The notes beneath the pieces were generated by a model that searched no databases, was not told the DNA's origin, and saw nothing but the letters and a program-made list of their open reading frames with translations. 64,000 nt of DNA from Winogradskya consettensis (lineage in GTDB: Bacteria; Actinomycetota; Actinomycetes; Mycobacteriales; Micromonosporaceae), in contig NZ_BOQP01000020.1 in the NCBI RefSeq assembly GCF_018332715.1, positions 1-64,000 of the forward strand. The letters are read 5' to 3'. Shown piece by piece: positions 39,601-42,720 of the stretch (its first letter is position 1; every line of letters begins with the position of its first letter). The position numbers were made by a program, and so were the translations under genes.

Positions 39601-39769
39601 GACGGTGCCGGAGCAGGGTTTCAGCGGTCCCGGTGCTCCTGCTTGGAGCCCTTTGATCACCGCAACGACGGTCCACGAGCTGCCGGTCGCCCACTCGGAG
39701 CTCCTGGACCCGGCGACTCTGGAGAAGCTGGGCCCGATGCTGTCGGCTGAACTCGGTGGCATTTCCTGA
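18536..39769 (+). CDS. Six-module exochelin-type siderophore peptide synthetase (7,077 residues)
   Basis: A single NRPS with the order A1-PCP-E / C-A2-PCP / C-A3-PCP-E / C-A4-PCP-E / C-A5-PCP / C-A6-PCP-TE. It starts with an A domain, as in coelichelin synthetase. Carrier serines are at about 590, 2015, 3008, 4412, 5811 and 6784. The TE nucleophile is in GWSFGG (Ser about 6912). The ten-residue codes I read are DINYWGGIGK, IDTLISSGDK, DMENLGLINK, DFWNVGMVHK, DMENLGLINK and DILQLGLVWK. From remembered reference codes these are formyl-hydroxy-Orn, beta-Ala, hydroxy-Orn, Thr, hydroxy-Orn and Gly. With E domains after residues 1, 3 and 4 this reproduces exochelin MS plus a Gly. GGAGGT lies 9 bases before the ATG. 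Substrates are supplied by the hydroxylase, formyltransferase and PanD encoded downstream. Confidence 0.93.
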   Translation: MTAGLQGIESSLARWNNHTTPAEVSTVVDAFVAEVARHPQALALVAGETRLTYGELGERVFALARQLRERGIGTPGPGSGSAGSVSGSVSGSDGGGVVGNRAEDVVGVGMPRSAEMVIAVLGIMVAGAAFVPVDPAWPEQRREQVLAEAGAKLVLTAADIPAGPPAAHIPAGPPAAHIPAQRSSTETTSELGGDIDPRGLAYVIFTSGSTGRPKGAMIRHEAIHERLRWQRDEILHFGPGDATLFKAPLSFDISVNEILLPLVSGGYVVVAEPGGERDPQYLLDLIATEGVTFVYLVSSMLDVLLQLSRGTHQLDGLRHVWCGGEVLTPELFERFRAQLTTTLYHGYGPAEATIGVSHVIYRDHAERIATSIGRPNPHTQLYVLDDDLNPVGAGVTGELYAAGFLLGRGYVNAAALTGSRFVANPFSATGERMYRTGDLARWTGAGSLEFVGRADNQVKIRGMRLELEEVEAVASTNPAVRQAVVTVQDRHLIGYAVLSAPSTADDLRAWCADRLPEYMVPSVFVILDAFPLTANSKVDRRALPVPVLGGARSRSPRTPAEVSLCEVFASVLGLDEVGAEDDFFALGGDSIVAIGAVRAARRAGFTLRARDLFANPTPAGLALVVSASEPSKAAVVPPIGEVPATPIIAWLDEVGNAHDGFFQAITLPVSGDVPALVDGLLAAHDVLRGAIDGAVLTIAPVGSVTADDVLRVGEDLEATVARLSTDRLVAFSYLPAEGSIGSSGPTGSVGSAGQLIVAVHHVVVDGVSLRVLAEDLRGGLPIEAAPTSFRQWATALRDADFSADLPFWTAAAQTSTRVLGDRPLDHDTDTVATEESLTVVLPDDITERLLSAVPAAVHGGVNDALVAALALAVSPDEPFLLELEGHGREEDTVDLDLSRTFGWFTTLFPVPIDVTGLAPAAAVKAVKEQLRAVPRNGLSYGVLRYLTGHGDLAVQPQVLFNYLGRFDSDEVVVERRDPRMPLPRALEVNAVTIGSQLSAVFSWPGRLLTRDQVQKLADRWTGQLTTIATDPAVAGHTPSDFPLVTLRQSEVDALGPDIRDVLPLTPLQAGLYFHATYAPGADPYVVQQLIHLDGPVDAERLRRAANALFDRHPNLAAAFRPAGGGDIVAVIGSSGTEAPWRYVVGGDVDAVAAAERAEPFDLSRPPGMRYALVRTGVDRHTLVQTVHHIVADGWSVPLILDELLALYAGESLPTPPSFRDFLAHRGEGDPDAYARLLDGVTEPTLLAPDAQQKAASIVTSVDGTVVREVAQRFGVTVGNVIAAAWGVLVGRVAGADDVVFGSTVSGRTGDMPGVDRIAGLLINTVPARVRWTGSETLGDVVRRFAADQREVVEHEQTSLAEIQRRVGLPELFDTLVVIENYPAAATPDGGGLRISGMDVIEAPHYPVTLMVKPGDTISITLTHRLTPEAAERLLDQYVRVLTADVTTPVAAVRLLSGTDRADVLLRGIGAAPAVANVSGTAGANGSGASGVKLAGTASVTVAEMIGAVDPAGIAVRAGSTELTYAELWARSGAVAATLHEAGVRRGDVVAVATRRTAELPVALLGVLRAGAAYLPVDPGYPAARIEFMLGDAEPVCVLADDLSNRALPPHDLPVVRLRTARGNSPDVHVGSDDAASVVYTSGSTGRPKAVVGTHGALANRLAWARDQWTGQVRVAKSSMSFIDGTTELLGGLVAGATVVVADETAASDGTALATLVAESGATQLLAVPSLAAALAETAPGKIRDLKRWITSGEALDADTVAVLAAASPGAELVNSYGASENTGDVLAGTVTPGGRVTLGRAVPGVRVYLLDAALEPVAPGAVGEIYVGGAQLARGYRGQGGATATRFVADPFTPGERLYRTGDLGRWIDDRVEFLGRNDDQVKVNGHRVELAEVEAALLRRLGVREAVAVARNRKSLHGYVVAESGETLDPQALLATLREELPAYLVPATVTVLDAVPLLPNGKRDRRALPDPVAAVATPPRTPREAQVVARLAESLGAESIGVHDDFFARGGDSITAIRLVNLLARDGIVLSTQDIFRTRTAAAIAATADGPVVADTAVSAADEVWDLSPLQQGVYYQATYADGANTYIAQNVFDFDRRLDVPALELAFAALLDRHPTLRAAFVNDPRPQQRIAARVPAVVTELDGDPEQIAADDRERPFDLTAPPLIRLTVVHGPDGTDRLLLTCHFLLWDGWSRELVLRELFALYDSRGETGVLPEDGPGFPDYLAWIAAQDRDASAAAWKAVLDEPTIVVPEAVGREPMLSDRVLAALPTAVTTRLTEQARRAGVTLNSVLTAALGLVLGQRTGRGDVTFGTTVAGRPTGIAGIENVIGLFLNTVPARVAATPRTTVADLARRAQQDRLDLASHEYLGLGDIQRAAGQDQLFDTLYVLQNFLADSTFDDLEAAQGIVDVQYTDTTHYPLTWVLTPGANLRVKLEYRPDVITATVAREMVDDLVTVLRHLADGLDVPAGSLNFGAARRLDGVAADIPDLTIAEMLAAQARRTPELTALVFGDVRLTYSELDARIDAVARGLVARGAGPEQLVALALPRGIDMVVALFAVLRAGAAYLPLDLDLPAERRQTMIDDARPLLVLSTLDGLARDDGPATHPDFRGDRLDRPAYVIYTSGSTGKPKGVVTPYRGLTNMQLNHRAEIFDPTVARARAADVERLRIAHTVSFSFDMSWEELLWLVEGHEVHVCDEELRRDATALVAYCREHGIDVINVTPTYAHHLFDEGLLDGHRMWLVLLGGEAVTDAVWSRLSDPDGPIGYNLYGPTEYTINTLGAGTPDSATPTVGRPIFNTTGYVLDDWLRPVPFGVVGELYIAGAGLARGYLDRPALTASRFVAGPAGSRLYRTGDLVRERPDGTLDFLGRSDDQVKIRGYRIELGEVESAVAAVPGVRQAAVLARDGKLHAYLVGPVSPADVRAALIERLPSYMVPSLYAVVDGLPLTVNGKLDAKALPEATPILGVARGPRDDRERLLAGIYAEVLGLPQVSIDDDFFTIGGDSISSISVAGRARKAGLHVTPRDVFRRRSVQALAAALPATVVETVTADDGLGEVALTPMLAETVKSATPLGHFYQSMSWHTPATLTRDRLETILQALLDRHDLLRARFAETLHVPAPGLRAAGLITEGPIDEEAEVARLDPANGIMLRAAWDGRRLLLVIHHLVIDGVSWRIITDDLRRAARGEELEPVGASFRTFASAQPAFDGQEDFWRRTLAEPRPLLGDRPADPAADTAATVRSISVTLPAEVTVPLLTTVPAAFFAGVNDVLLTGLAFAVNRERGTAGAPVLVSLEGHGRTGDLDLSRTVGWFTAIHPVRLEPGTLTDLAAAARTVKEQLRTVPTDGLGYGSLRWLRDQDFGPAPEILFNYLGRFGSSALPEDWAQASPLREGVDPANPAMPLEINAHVTGDIFEATLSWPAGLLTEESVVALAEQWTTVLRELTTTDLAGHTPSDFPLVTGLTQDDVDAFAGATDVLPLLPLQEGMHFHSVVSEVDTYAVQQVASLSGEVDPARLRAAVETAVRRHDALRASFRELRDGRIVQVIADEVQVPWQELDLTGTPDAHARLEEFAAAELAQPFDLARPPVLRYALVSLSPTDHRLVETMHHILADGWSYPLVFSDVVAAYHGRALPHLTATFRDHIESVVTRSSSDARAAWSAALAGVEPAVLYPDVSTVSHHESVYAYVDGISSAARAHGITVSTLIHGAWGLLLGRLLGRDRVVFGSTVSGRGGELPGVESIVGLLINTVPVPMAWRPDEPLADVLRRLQEQQTDVLDVQQVGLAELNRLAGVRELFDSMVVVENFPPVDGGDAQGLGVTGFTGTDSPHYPVSLVAFPGERLTLEIKYDAAVGAAAAQRLVDQAAYVLTQLISSLDGPVSGLTLGAVPALPATPSVPVPTGTLDLHDISDRAAVDDLTYAQLEARANQLAHELIARGVGPESRVAVRLPRGADLVVALLAVVKAGGCYVPVDSAAPAARQEYILADAAPVCVIGSGGIDVAAPGQPTTRPVATHTGDNAAYVIYTSGSTGKPKGVVVTHRDVLALFAAASQLFDFGPDDVWTMFHSYAFDFSVWELWGPLLHGGRLVTVPHDVARDPQRFRALLRDEKVTVLNQTPSAFYPLIEADSTANDLLALRYVVFGGEALDLSRLAPWFARNRTPLLINMYGITETTVHVSFRALDPADVTRPSVIGAALPGLTVHVLDAYLQPVPEGVTGEMYVAGEQLARGYLDRPGLTATRFVANPFGPGRLYRSGDLARWEDGELVYLGRSDHQVKVRGYRIELGEIETALLALPGVANTAVIVRDGRLVAYLVARPGSRPDVDAVRDHLATVLPGYMVPAAFVTLPALPLTVNGKLDRDALPAPARTVAASSAALADENPAVTTLRGLFAEVLSLDAVPADGDFFSLGGDSIVAIQLVNRAKRSGVKLSPRDVFLKRTPTALAGAALPAVVAAAVTPAVSDGVGEVALLPIVHRLAELGGGINRLHQADLIRTPAGATPARLQSALDKLVAHHDALRLRLSRPAPMLWSQEITATGPGSISLNTVDGIEAATILREAEAAVSRLDPEAGRVLEAVFFDAGPSEQGRLLLVAHHLVVDGVSWQILTEDLGQAYEAAELDPVTTSLRAFARTVGEEAGTAARMAEFAQWQRALAPGAELYPQAVTFGLTVGQTRDHEVRIPVDPSILTGDVTATLLTALHTAVNRWRGTEAELVVDVERHGREPVGDADLSRTVGWFTSIAPVRLPDTRPGDVHVGNTSAGDGPAGDGLGYGMLRYVNPRSAAALARLGTPQVLFNYLGRFAGDTGDWSSADEDIRVRPDDDLGTPYLLEINVAARGSELHAVLTYADEGLGLDAVTAIADGWAAELAPADERAWPLSPLQEGLYFQAKLAGDADVYIAQNAFDVNYRLDVAALERAFVAVLAAHPAARLAFTDDGAILRREVPVTVEVIENPADLDAVMIADRTRPFDLAHAPLARLTVVRLPDGRDRLLFTYHLLLWDGWSRELVLRDLFGAYAGRPVQPEGASFTDYLEWIARQDIQESVEAWTRALEGAEPTILYPAAAGTEPVLATSLAVQLTEEQTSRLTDQARAAGVTLNAVLSTALGLVLSHATGRPEALFGTTVAGRPTELDGIEEVVGVFLNTVPQRVTFAATEPVRDVLRRVQDERIELMAHEFVGLGDIQRATGRGQLFDSLYVLQNFLDDNTFDDLEAEHGIVGVESVDATHYPLTWVATPGRALRIRLEYRSDVVTATEAASLLDRLRTVLETFDTDRTVGAIALPAPEPQTGVKADIPDITIAEMLAEQAARTPTAAALTHAGTTLSYAELDGRVSAVARGLRSRGAGPETIVGLALPRGVDMVVALFAVLRAGAAYLPLDLDLPAERRQTMVDDAQPVFVLDSLAGLYEEIGESWLDDFAPGTPGRLDRPAYVIYTSGSTGRPKGVVTPYRGLTNMQLNHRDAIFGPTIDAAGGRILTIAHTVSFSFDMSWEELLWLVEGHHVHVADEELRRDGRALVAYCADHEVDVVNLTPTYAQALLDEGLLAGAHRPCLVLLGGEAVSEKLWATLRDTDGVAGYNLYGPTEYTINTLGGGTSDSATATVGKPIFNTVGYVLDSWLRPVPRGVAGELYIAGAGLARGYLNRPGLTATRFVAGPDGSRLYRTGDLVRERPDGNLDFLGRTDDQVKIRGYRIELGEVETAVSAVPGVRQSAVLARDGALVAFLVGDATPAQVRAALADRLPSYMVPSLFATVDVLPLTVNGKLDTSALPAPAPVAKASRPPADDRERRLCEVFAEVLGLPSFGVEDDFFDAGGHSLTALRLIGRVRAELGGDLSLRALFDARTPERLARATSGPARAALTAQKRPDVLPLSPAQQRLWLLDQLDPGSSAYNYPLLVRLAGHPDLGALSLALGDVVARHEVLRTLIRSSAQHIVPPPASITVETATPVADLVARPFDLAEDLPIRAAVVDEGSSSVVVLVLHHIAMDEWSDGPLLRDLDIAYAARVAGHAPAYEPLPVQYADYVLSLTPANGDFWRDALAALPEEITLPSDGSRTVAKNAAGLVSTTLPASLIDRLREIARGESASLFMALHTALATLLARHGAGIDVPIGSPTSGRGDAALDDLVGFFVNTIVLRADLSGDPTFIELLRRVRTADLAAFEHADVPFQQVVELVNPPRVPGRNPLFQVMIGYFHRPASGELMLGLPVLAAPDFAADPKVDLNVTFIDGGPDGIEVTCEYDADRFAATTAGRLLDRLETLLTAFAGEPATPVFRAPMLAAADTTDLLSWQSVPTAPSRTEVSHSGPALVASGAALTVEEIDCAAGSVAAKLIEYGAGPGSIVGVGLPRSADLVIAVLGVRKAGAAYLPLDPAFPAARREFMVEDARPALIIDENFMADITPAAGPVVQTPEPDAAAYVIYTSGSTGRPKGVVVTQRNLESFLDALPLTPGERLLAVTTLSFDISVLEMLGTLRAGGTIVLASPDEVRDPRLLAAMIEKHKITAMQATPSLWAALLEASDTDLSGVRALVGGEALPASVAASLRSRAASVVNLYGPTEVTVWATSETVAENWNGSIGRPLPGVSAYVLDGLLQAVPPGVAGELYLGGPQVARGYLGRPGLTATRFVAGPDGTRLYRTGDLARWRDGHLEYLGRTDHQVKVRGFRIELEEIEAVALSHPSVTRAVVAARGDRLVAYLTVAQDFSQASLTVLFESSLPGYMIPAVCQVLETLPLTPNGKVDRNALPEITLPAAPASETPRSRAEAAVARQVAAVLGLESVGVHDDFFALGGHSLLLVRLATALREELGADIAVARLFTAPTVAGVARLLDGETPGEDALAPVLPLSPGRHGTPLFCFAPASGLAWQFAGLKRFVDAPLIGLQSPLLAGGTLPATMAALAVEHADRIESAQPAGPVRLLGWSFGGALALCTAAELQGRGREVTFVGMLDARRDAVSAPSTVAGLLTEMGYTVPSTNLTVEQAVGFVRDAGGAVASLTDAQIALVLENYLASDRLMASAEYTPFDGEVFFVEATVPEQGFSGPGAPAWSPLITATTVHELPVAHSELLDPATLEKLGPMLSAELGGIS
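21700..24690 (+). other. NRPS module 2: C-A(beta-alanine)-PCP
   Basis: The C domain has HHIVADGWS (His 1187-1188) and follows an E domain, so it is expected to take a D donor. A2 spans about 1500-1985. Its A4 motif reads FIDGTTEL, so the usual Asp235 is Ile and the Asp sits at 236. That displacement is the hallmark of beta-alanine domains (VDxVISxxDK type). Full code IDTLISSGDK, with Lys 1964 in NGKRD. The PCP Ser is at 2015. There is no E domain, consistent with an achiral residue. Confidence 0.8.
24729..28955 (+). other. NRPS module 3: C-A(hydroxy-Orn)-PCP-E
   Basis: The C-domain active site is CHFLLWDGWS; the second, catalytic His (2188) is kept. The A domain spans about 2490-2970 with FDMSWEEL and code DMENLGLINK, the N5-hydroxyornithine code of CchH module 3 as I recall. 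The PCP Ser is at 3008. The E domain has HHLVIDGVSWR (His 3167), EGHGRT and FNYLGRF. Predicted residue: D-hOrn. Confidence 0.85.
28963..33140 (+). other. NRPS module 4: C-A(Thr)-PCP-E
   Basis: The C domain has HHILADGWS (His 3609) and resembles the module 2 C domain, both following E domains. The A domain spans about 3905-4375 with FDFSVWEL and code DFWNVGMVHK, one residue from the common Thr code DFWNIGMVHK. The PCP Ser is at 4412. The E domain has HHLVVDGVSW (His 4593) and VERHGRE. Epimerising L-Thr at C-alpha gives D-allo-Thr. Confidence 0.85.
33153..36110 (+). other. NRPS module 5: C-A(hydroxy-Orn)-PCP
   Basis: The C-domain active site is YHLLLWDGWS (catalytic His 4994), closely similar to the module 3 C domain although it follows an E domain. 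The A domain (about 5290-5770) has the same code DMENLGLINK as module 3 and long near-identical stretches. The PCP is of the GGHSL type (Ser 5811), and no E domain follows. Predicted residue: L-hOrn. Confidence 0.85.
36118..39769 (+). other. NRPS module 6: C-A(Gly)-PCP-TE
   Basis: An LCL-type C domain with HHIAMDEWS (His 5977; the DG of the core motif is DE, a variant common in actinobacterial C domains). The A domain (about 6280-6745) has FDISVLEM and code DILQLGLVWK, matching glycine codes. The PCP Ser is at 6784. A type I thioesterase (about 6815-7077) has GWSFGG and a late PVAHSELL His. This module has no counterpart residue in exochelin MS. Confidence 0.75.
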
Positions 39770-39801
39770 CCGGCAGAGCAAAGGTCAGGTAACCGCAGAT
39801 C

Positions 39802-39840
39802 AGCCTGGTCCACGCCTGCGAGAGCGGCGTGGACCAGGCT
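39802..39840 (+). terminator. Strong hairpin terminator after the NRPS gene
   Basis: A perfect 15-bp stem (AGCCTGGTCCACGCC / GGCGTGGACCAGGCT) with a 9-base loop, 33 bp after the stop codon. It is followed by TGCTGCTTTCC rather than a clean T-run. Confidence 0.8.
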
Positions 39841-40075
39841 TGCTGCTTTCCGGAACGGCCCAGGATCGCAGTTCGGCCTGAGCGGTGCTGGTCACCGAAG
39901 GCAGAACAAATGATCCGGGCGCGCCGTTGGTGAGTGCTTGCGATGCGCACGAGCCCAGTCCGGTAACGCAGGTCTAACAAACAGGCCAACAAAGCAGGCC
40001 GAGAACGCGGGCTCGTCGGAGCAGACCGAGCTAACGGGCCGAGAACGCGGGGCCTGCGAAGGAGACCGACTAAGC

Positions 40076-40175
40076 GGAACGACGGAGCAGGAACGACGGA
40101 GCAGGAACGACGGAGCAAGGCCGCCGGAGCAAGGCCGCCGGAGCAAGGCCACGGAACAAGGCCATCGGGAACAGG
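40076..40175. repeat. 14-bp GGAACGACGGAGCA / GGCCGCCGGAGCAA tandem repeat
   Basis: About seven adjacent copies of a 14-bp unit that changes gradually from GGAACGACGGAGCA to GGCCGCCGGAGCAA. It lies in the 575-bp gap between the NRPS and the next lipoprotein gene. Nothing else in that gap looks coding. Confidence 0.8.
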
Positions 40176-40344
40176 CCGACAAGGCCGGGCCGGGGGACCA
40201 GGCCGAGATCGCAGGCCAAGCCTGGAGGCCGCGGTTGAGATCGGCGTCGGGTCGGGGTGAGTTGGTGGGCTGTGATGAACCGATCCGGGGAGGTGCCCGT
40301 GTGGAGGGCATACGGTTTCGATTGATCACGGAAGGGGCGCAGTT

Positions 40345-41397
40345 ATGCGATCCTCGCGAATGCTTTCATTTGCCGCGGCTGCTGCGGGGAGTGCGCTGCT
40401 GCTGGCTGGGTGTGGGAACGATTCTCCTGCCGCACCGGGTTCAGGGGAGCCCGCGCCTAGCGCCGCTGCGAGCGCCGAGGCGGGTGCGGGTGCCGGTGAG
40501 GCGTTCGCTGATGCTGCTGCCGGGCTTGCCATGCAGGCCGGGACGGCTAAGACGAGTAATGCCGCGGCTGGGACCGGGGACTGGGCCGCGCCCAAGGGTG
40601 GGGTCGTGACCGGGGATGCTGCTGTGGAAGCTCAGAAATGGGTTCAGCTGACGGCGACCAGGCTTGAGGGGCTGGGCAAGATTCTGGTGAACGGGGCCGG
40701 CTTGACTCTCTACCGCTTCGATGAGGACACGGCCAAGCCTTCCAAGGCGACCTGCAACGGGGAGTGTGCTGCGAAGTGGCCGCCGGTGACCGTCAAGGCC
40801 GGGGGGAAGATCTTCATTGCCGGGGTGGCCAAGAAGGATGTCGGTGTCGTCAAGCGTGATGACGGGGCGTTGCAGGTGACCGTCAAGGGATGGCCGGTCT
40901 ACCGGTTCGCCAAGGACGTCAAGGCCGGCGACGCGAAGGGTCAGGGTGTCGGTGACACCTGGTTCGGTGTACGCCCGGACGGCGGCAAGGCCGGTACCGA
41001 GGCCACCGAGCCGACAACGGCCCCGGAGCAGGGCAGCGACCAGCAGGGCGACGAGCAGCAGGGCAACCAGCAGGAGCAGGGCGGCAAGCAGGAGAGCATC
41101 CCTGCGAAGCGGGTCGTGTTGTTCAGCGGGTTCTCGTTCAACGTCTTCGATGACGATGCAGGTTCGCAGGTGATCGAGCCCGCGACCGCTCCTGACGGCG
41201 GATGTGTCAATGCTCTCGATCCCGGTACGGCTTCCTCCATCGCCTTCGACGGGCTGGTGAAGGTGTGGACCGGGGCGGACTGCACCGGTGAGTCCAAGGA
41301 GCTGGGTGCCGTGGACGCCGAGAACGTCGGGGGCATCGCCGACCTGCGGGATATCGACTTCAACAACAAGATCCAGTCGGTCAAGCTGCTGGGCTGA
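40345..41397 (+). CDS. Secreted lipoprotein with COG4315-type repeats
   Basis: A 350-residue protein. The signal peptide ends in a lipobox (LLLAGC, Cys about 23), and an Ala/Gly-rich linker follows. Two repeats of the secreted COG4315 type occur: GLTLYRFDEDTAKPSKATCNGECAAKWPPV-like at about 118-150 and WPVYRFAKDVKAGDAKGQGVGDTWFGV-like at about 192-218. A Gln/Glu-rich linker (about 230-255) leads to a roughly 95-residue C-terminal domain with two Cys residues that I do not recognise. The function is unknown; homologues are cell-surface lipoproteins. Nothing links it to iron beyond location. It converges on the binding-protein gene. Confidence 0.75.
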   Translation: MRSSRMLSFAAAAAGSALLLAGCGNDSPAAPGSGEPAPSAAASAEAGAGAGEAFADAAAGLAMQAGTAKTSNAAAGTGDWAAPKGGVVTGDAAVEAQKWVQLTATRLEGLGKILVNGAGLTLYRFDEDTAKPSKATCNGECAAKWPPVTVKAGGKIFIAGVAKKDVGVVKRDDGALQVTVKGWPVYRFAKDVKAGDAKGQGVGDTWFGVRPDGGKAGTEATEPTTAPEQGSDQQGDEQQGNQQEQGGKQESIPAKRVVLFSGFSFNVFDDDAGSQVIEPATAPDGGCVNALDPGTASSIAFDGLVKVWTGADCTGESKELGAVDAENVGGIADLRDIDFNNKIQSVKLLG

Positions 41398-41467
41398 TGC
41401 TGAGCCAGGGACCGGGTGGGCGAGGCGCAGGGGCATTGGCGAGCGAGCTCAGCGCGTACTGACAGCA

Positions 41468-41494
41468 AGGGCGGCCGGATGAACCGGCCGCCCT
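41468..41494. terminator. Bidirectional terminator between convergent lipoprotein and binding-protein genes
   Basis: A perfect 11-bp stem AGGGCGGCCGG / CCGGCCGCCCT with a 5-base loop lies between two convergent genes. Confidence 0.75.
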
Positions 41495-41496
41495 GA

Positions 41497-41591
41497 CTTG
41501 TGCAGTGAGCTCGGGCTTGTGCAGTGAGCTCGGGCTTAGGCAGTGAGCTAAGGATTGTGCAGTGAGATCGGGCTTGTGCAGCGAACTCAGG
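41497..41591. repeat. Five tandem copies of a 19-bp repeat
   Basis: Units CTTGTGCAGTGAGCTCGGG at 41497, 41516, 41535, 41554 and 41573, the last three with a few changes. The fifth copy runs into the final codons and stop of the minus-strand binding-protein gene. Confidence 0.9.
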
Positions 41592-42603
41592 ACTGGTTGG
41601 AGAGGTCCGTCACCGGGGTCGCGGGGTCGCCGTCGGTGGCGGCCTTGAGCTGCGGGACCAGGATGTCCAGGGCGTAGAGCAGGGCGTCGGGGCCGCTGTA
41701 GGCCAGCGCGCCGGCGAGCGGCGTCTCGAATGACGTGTAGAGGGTGCGGTCCTCGGTGACGACCTTGAGGCGGGCGAAGGCCGGGGAGGTCAGCATGTCC
41801 TTCTTGGCCGCGCCGTTGACGAACAGTACGTCGCGGTCGAGCAGGTCCAGCCGTTCCTCGCTGACGTCGTCCTTCTCGGTCTGGACCGCGAAGCCGAGGG
41901 CGTCGAAGAGGGCGCGGCGGGGGTCGTTGGCGCCGAGGAGCCAGTGCTGGCCCTTCTCCGGGCCGAAGTCGACGACCAGGGTCTTGCCGGCGAACTGGGG
42001 GTTGGCGGCCTTGGCCTCGTCGATCTTGGCCTTGACCTTGTCGACCAGGGCCTGGGCCTCGGTGGACTTGCCGAGTGCCTTGCCGATGGTCAGGGTCTGC
42101 ACGTCCCAGGGGGTCTCCTCGTCCTTGTACTGCTTGGACTGGATGACCGTTGGGGCGATCTGGGAGAGCTTGTTGTAGGTCTCCTGGTTGATGGTCTCGT
42201 AGATCGCGATGATCAGGTCAGGGTTCTGCTTGATGATCGCTTCGTAGTTGATCTCGGCGGAGAACGTCGGGAGCTGCTTGCCGGCGAGGGCTGTCTTCAC
42301 CCACGGGTAGGTCGGGTACTCGGTGAACCACTCGCGGGTCGCGACCGGGACCACGCCCAGGGCCAGCGTCGGGTCCTGGTCGTTCCAGCCGACCGTGACC
42401 ACCCGCTCGGGCTTCTTCTCGATGGTGGTGGATCCGAACTTGTGCTCGATGGTCACCGGGAAGGCCGCCGCTGCCGAGCCGGAAGCCGCGGGGGTCGCGG
42501 CCTCGTCCTCATCGGAGGCGCAGGCAGTGGCGGTCGTGATGGCCAGCAGGCCGGCTGCCGCGACGGTGAGGACCCGTCGCCAGCCGCGGTTGCGGGGGGT
42601 CAT
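41587..42603 (-). CDS. Ferric-siderophore ABC transporter substrate-binding lipoprotein
   Basis: A 338-residue lipoprotein (signal peptide, lipobox around TATAC with Cys at about 28). The FecB/TroA-like helical-backbone fold shows as KKPERVVTVGWNDQDPTLALGVVPV, YEAIIKQNPDLIIAIYE and LSQIAPTVI. It would capture the ferric siderophore outside the membrane and hand it to the FecCD permeases at 11.5-13.7 kb. AGGAG lies 5 bases before the ATG. It is divergent from panD with an iron box between them, so uptake and precursor genes share one regulatory region. Confidence 0.92.
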   Translation of the reverse strand: MTPRNRGWRRVLTVAAAGLLAITTATACASDEDEAATPAASGSAAAAFPVTIEHKFGSTTIEKKPERVVTVGWNDQDPTLALGVVPVATREWFTEYPTYPWVKTALAGKQLPTFSAEINYEAIIKQNPDLIIAIYETINQETYNKLSQIAPTVIQSKQYKDEETPWDVQTLTIGKALGKSTEAQALVDKVKAKIDEAKAANPQFAGKTLVVDFGPEKGQHWLLGANDPRRALFDALGFAVQTEKDDVSEERLDLLDRDVLFVNGAAKKDMLTSPAFARLKVVTEDRTLYTSFETPLAGALAYSGPDALLYALDILVPQLKAATDGDPATPVTDLSNQS

Positions 42604-42647
42604 ATGTGCTCCTGTGGGGGTGGTCGTCCGTTGGCTCGGTAGTGAGG

Positions 42648-42666
42648 TTAGGTTAGGCTACCTTTG
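42648..42666. promoter_or_regulatory. Iron box between binding-protein gene and panD
   Basis: TTAGGTTAGGCTACCTTTG matches 15 of 19 consensus positions, with a perfect left half and one base missing from the right half. It lies 45 bp from the binding-protein start and 55 bp from the panD start, so it could control both divergent units. Confidence 0.8.
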
Positions 42667-42720
42667 CTTCGCGAGGGGGGATGCCCCGCGACCTTCTGGA
42701 CCTTTTGGAGGACCACAGAC

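Noticed and set aside
18536..39769. Calling the locus a coelichelin cluster
   Set aside because: The fhOrn, hOrn and Thr codes match CchH, but coelichelin synthetase has three modules. This one has six, including beta-Ala and Gly, and the order fits exochelin.
40060..40180. The 14-bp array as a CRISPR
   Set aside because: The units are contiguous and have no spacers; they form a minisatellite.
42664..42720. An earlier panD start at 42664
   Set aside because: It would add 19 non-family residues and lacks a ribosome binding site, while ATG 42721 has GGAGGA at good spacing and gives the conserved MxRTLL start.
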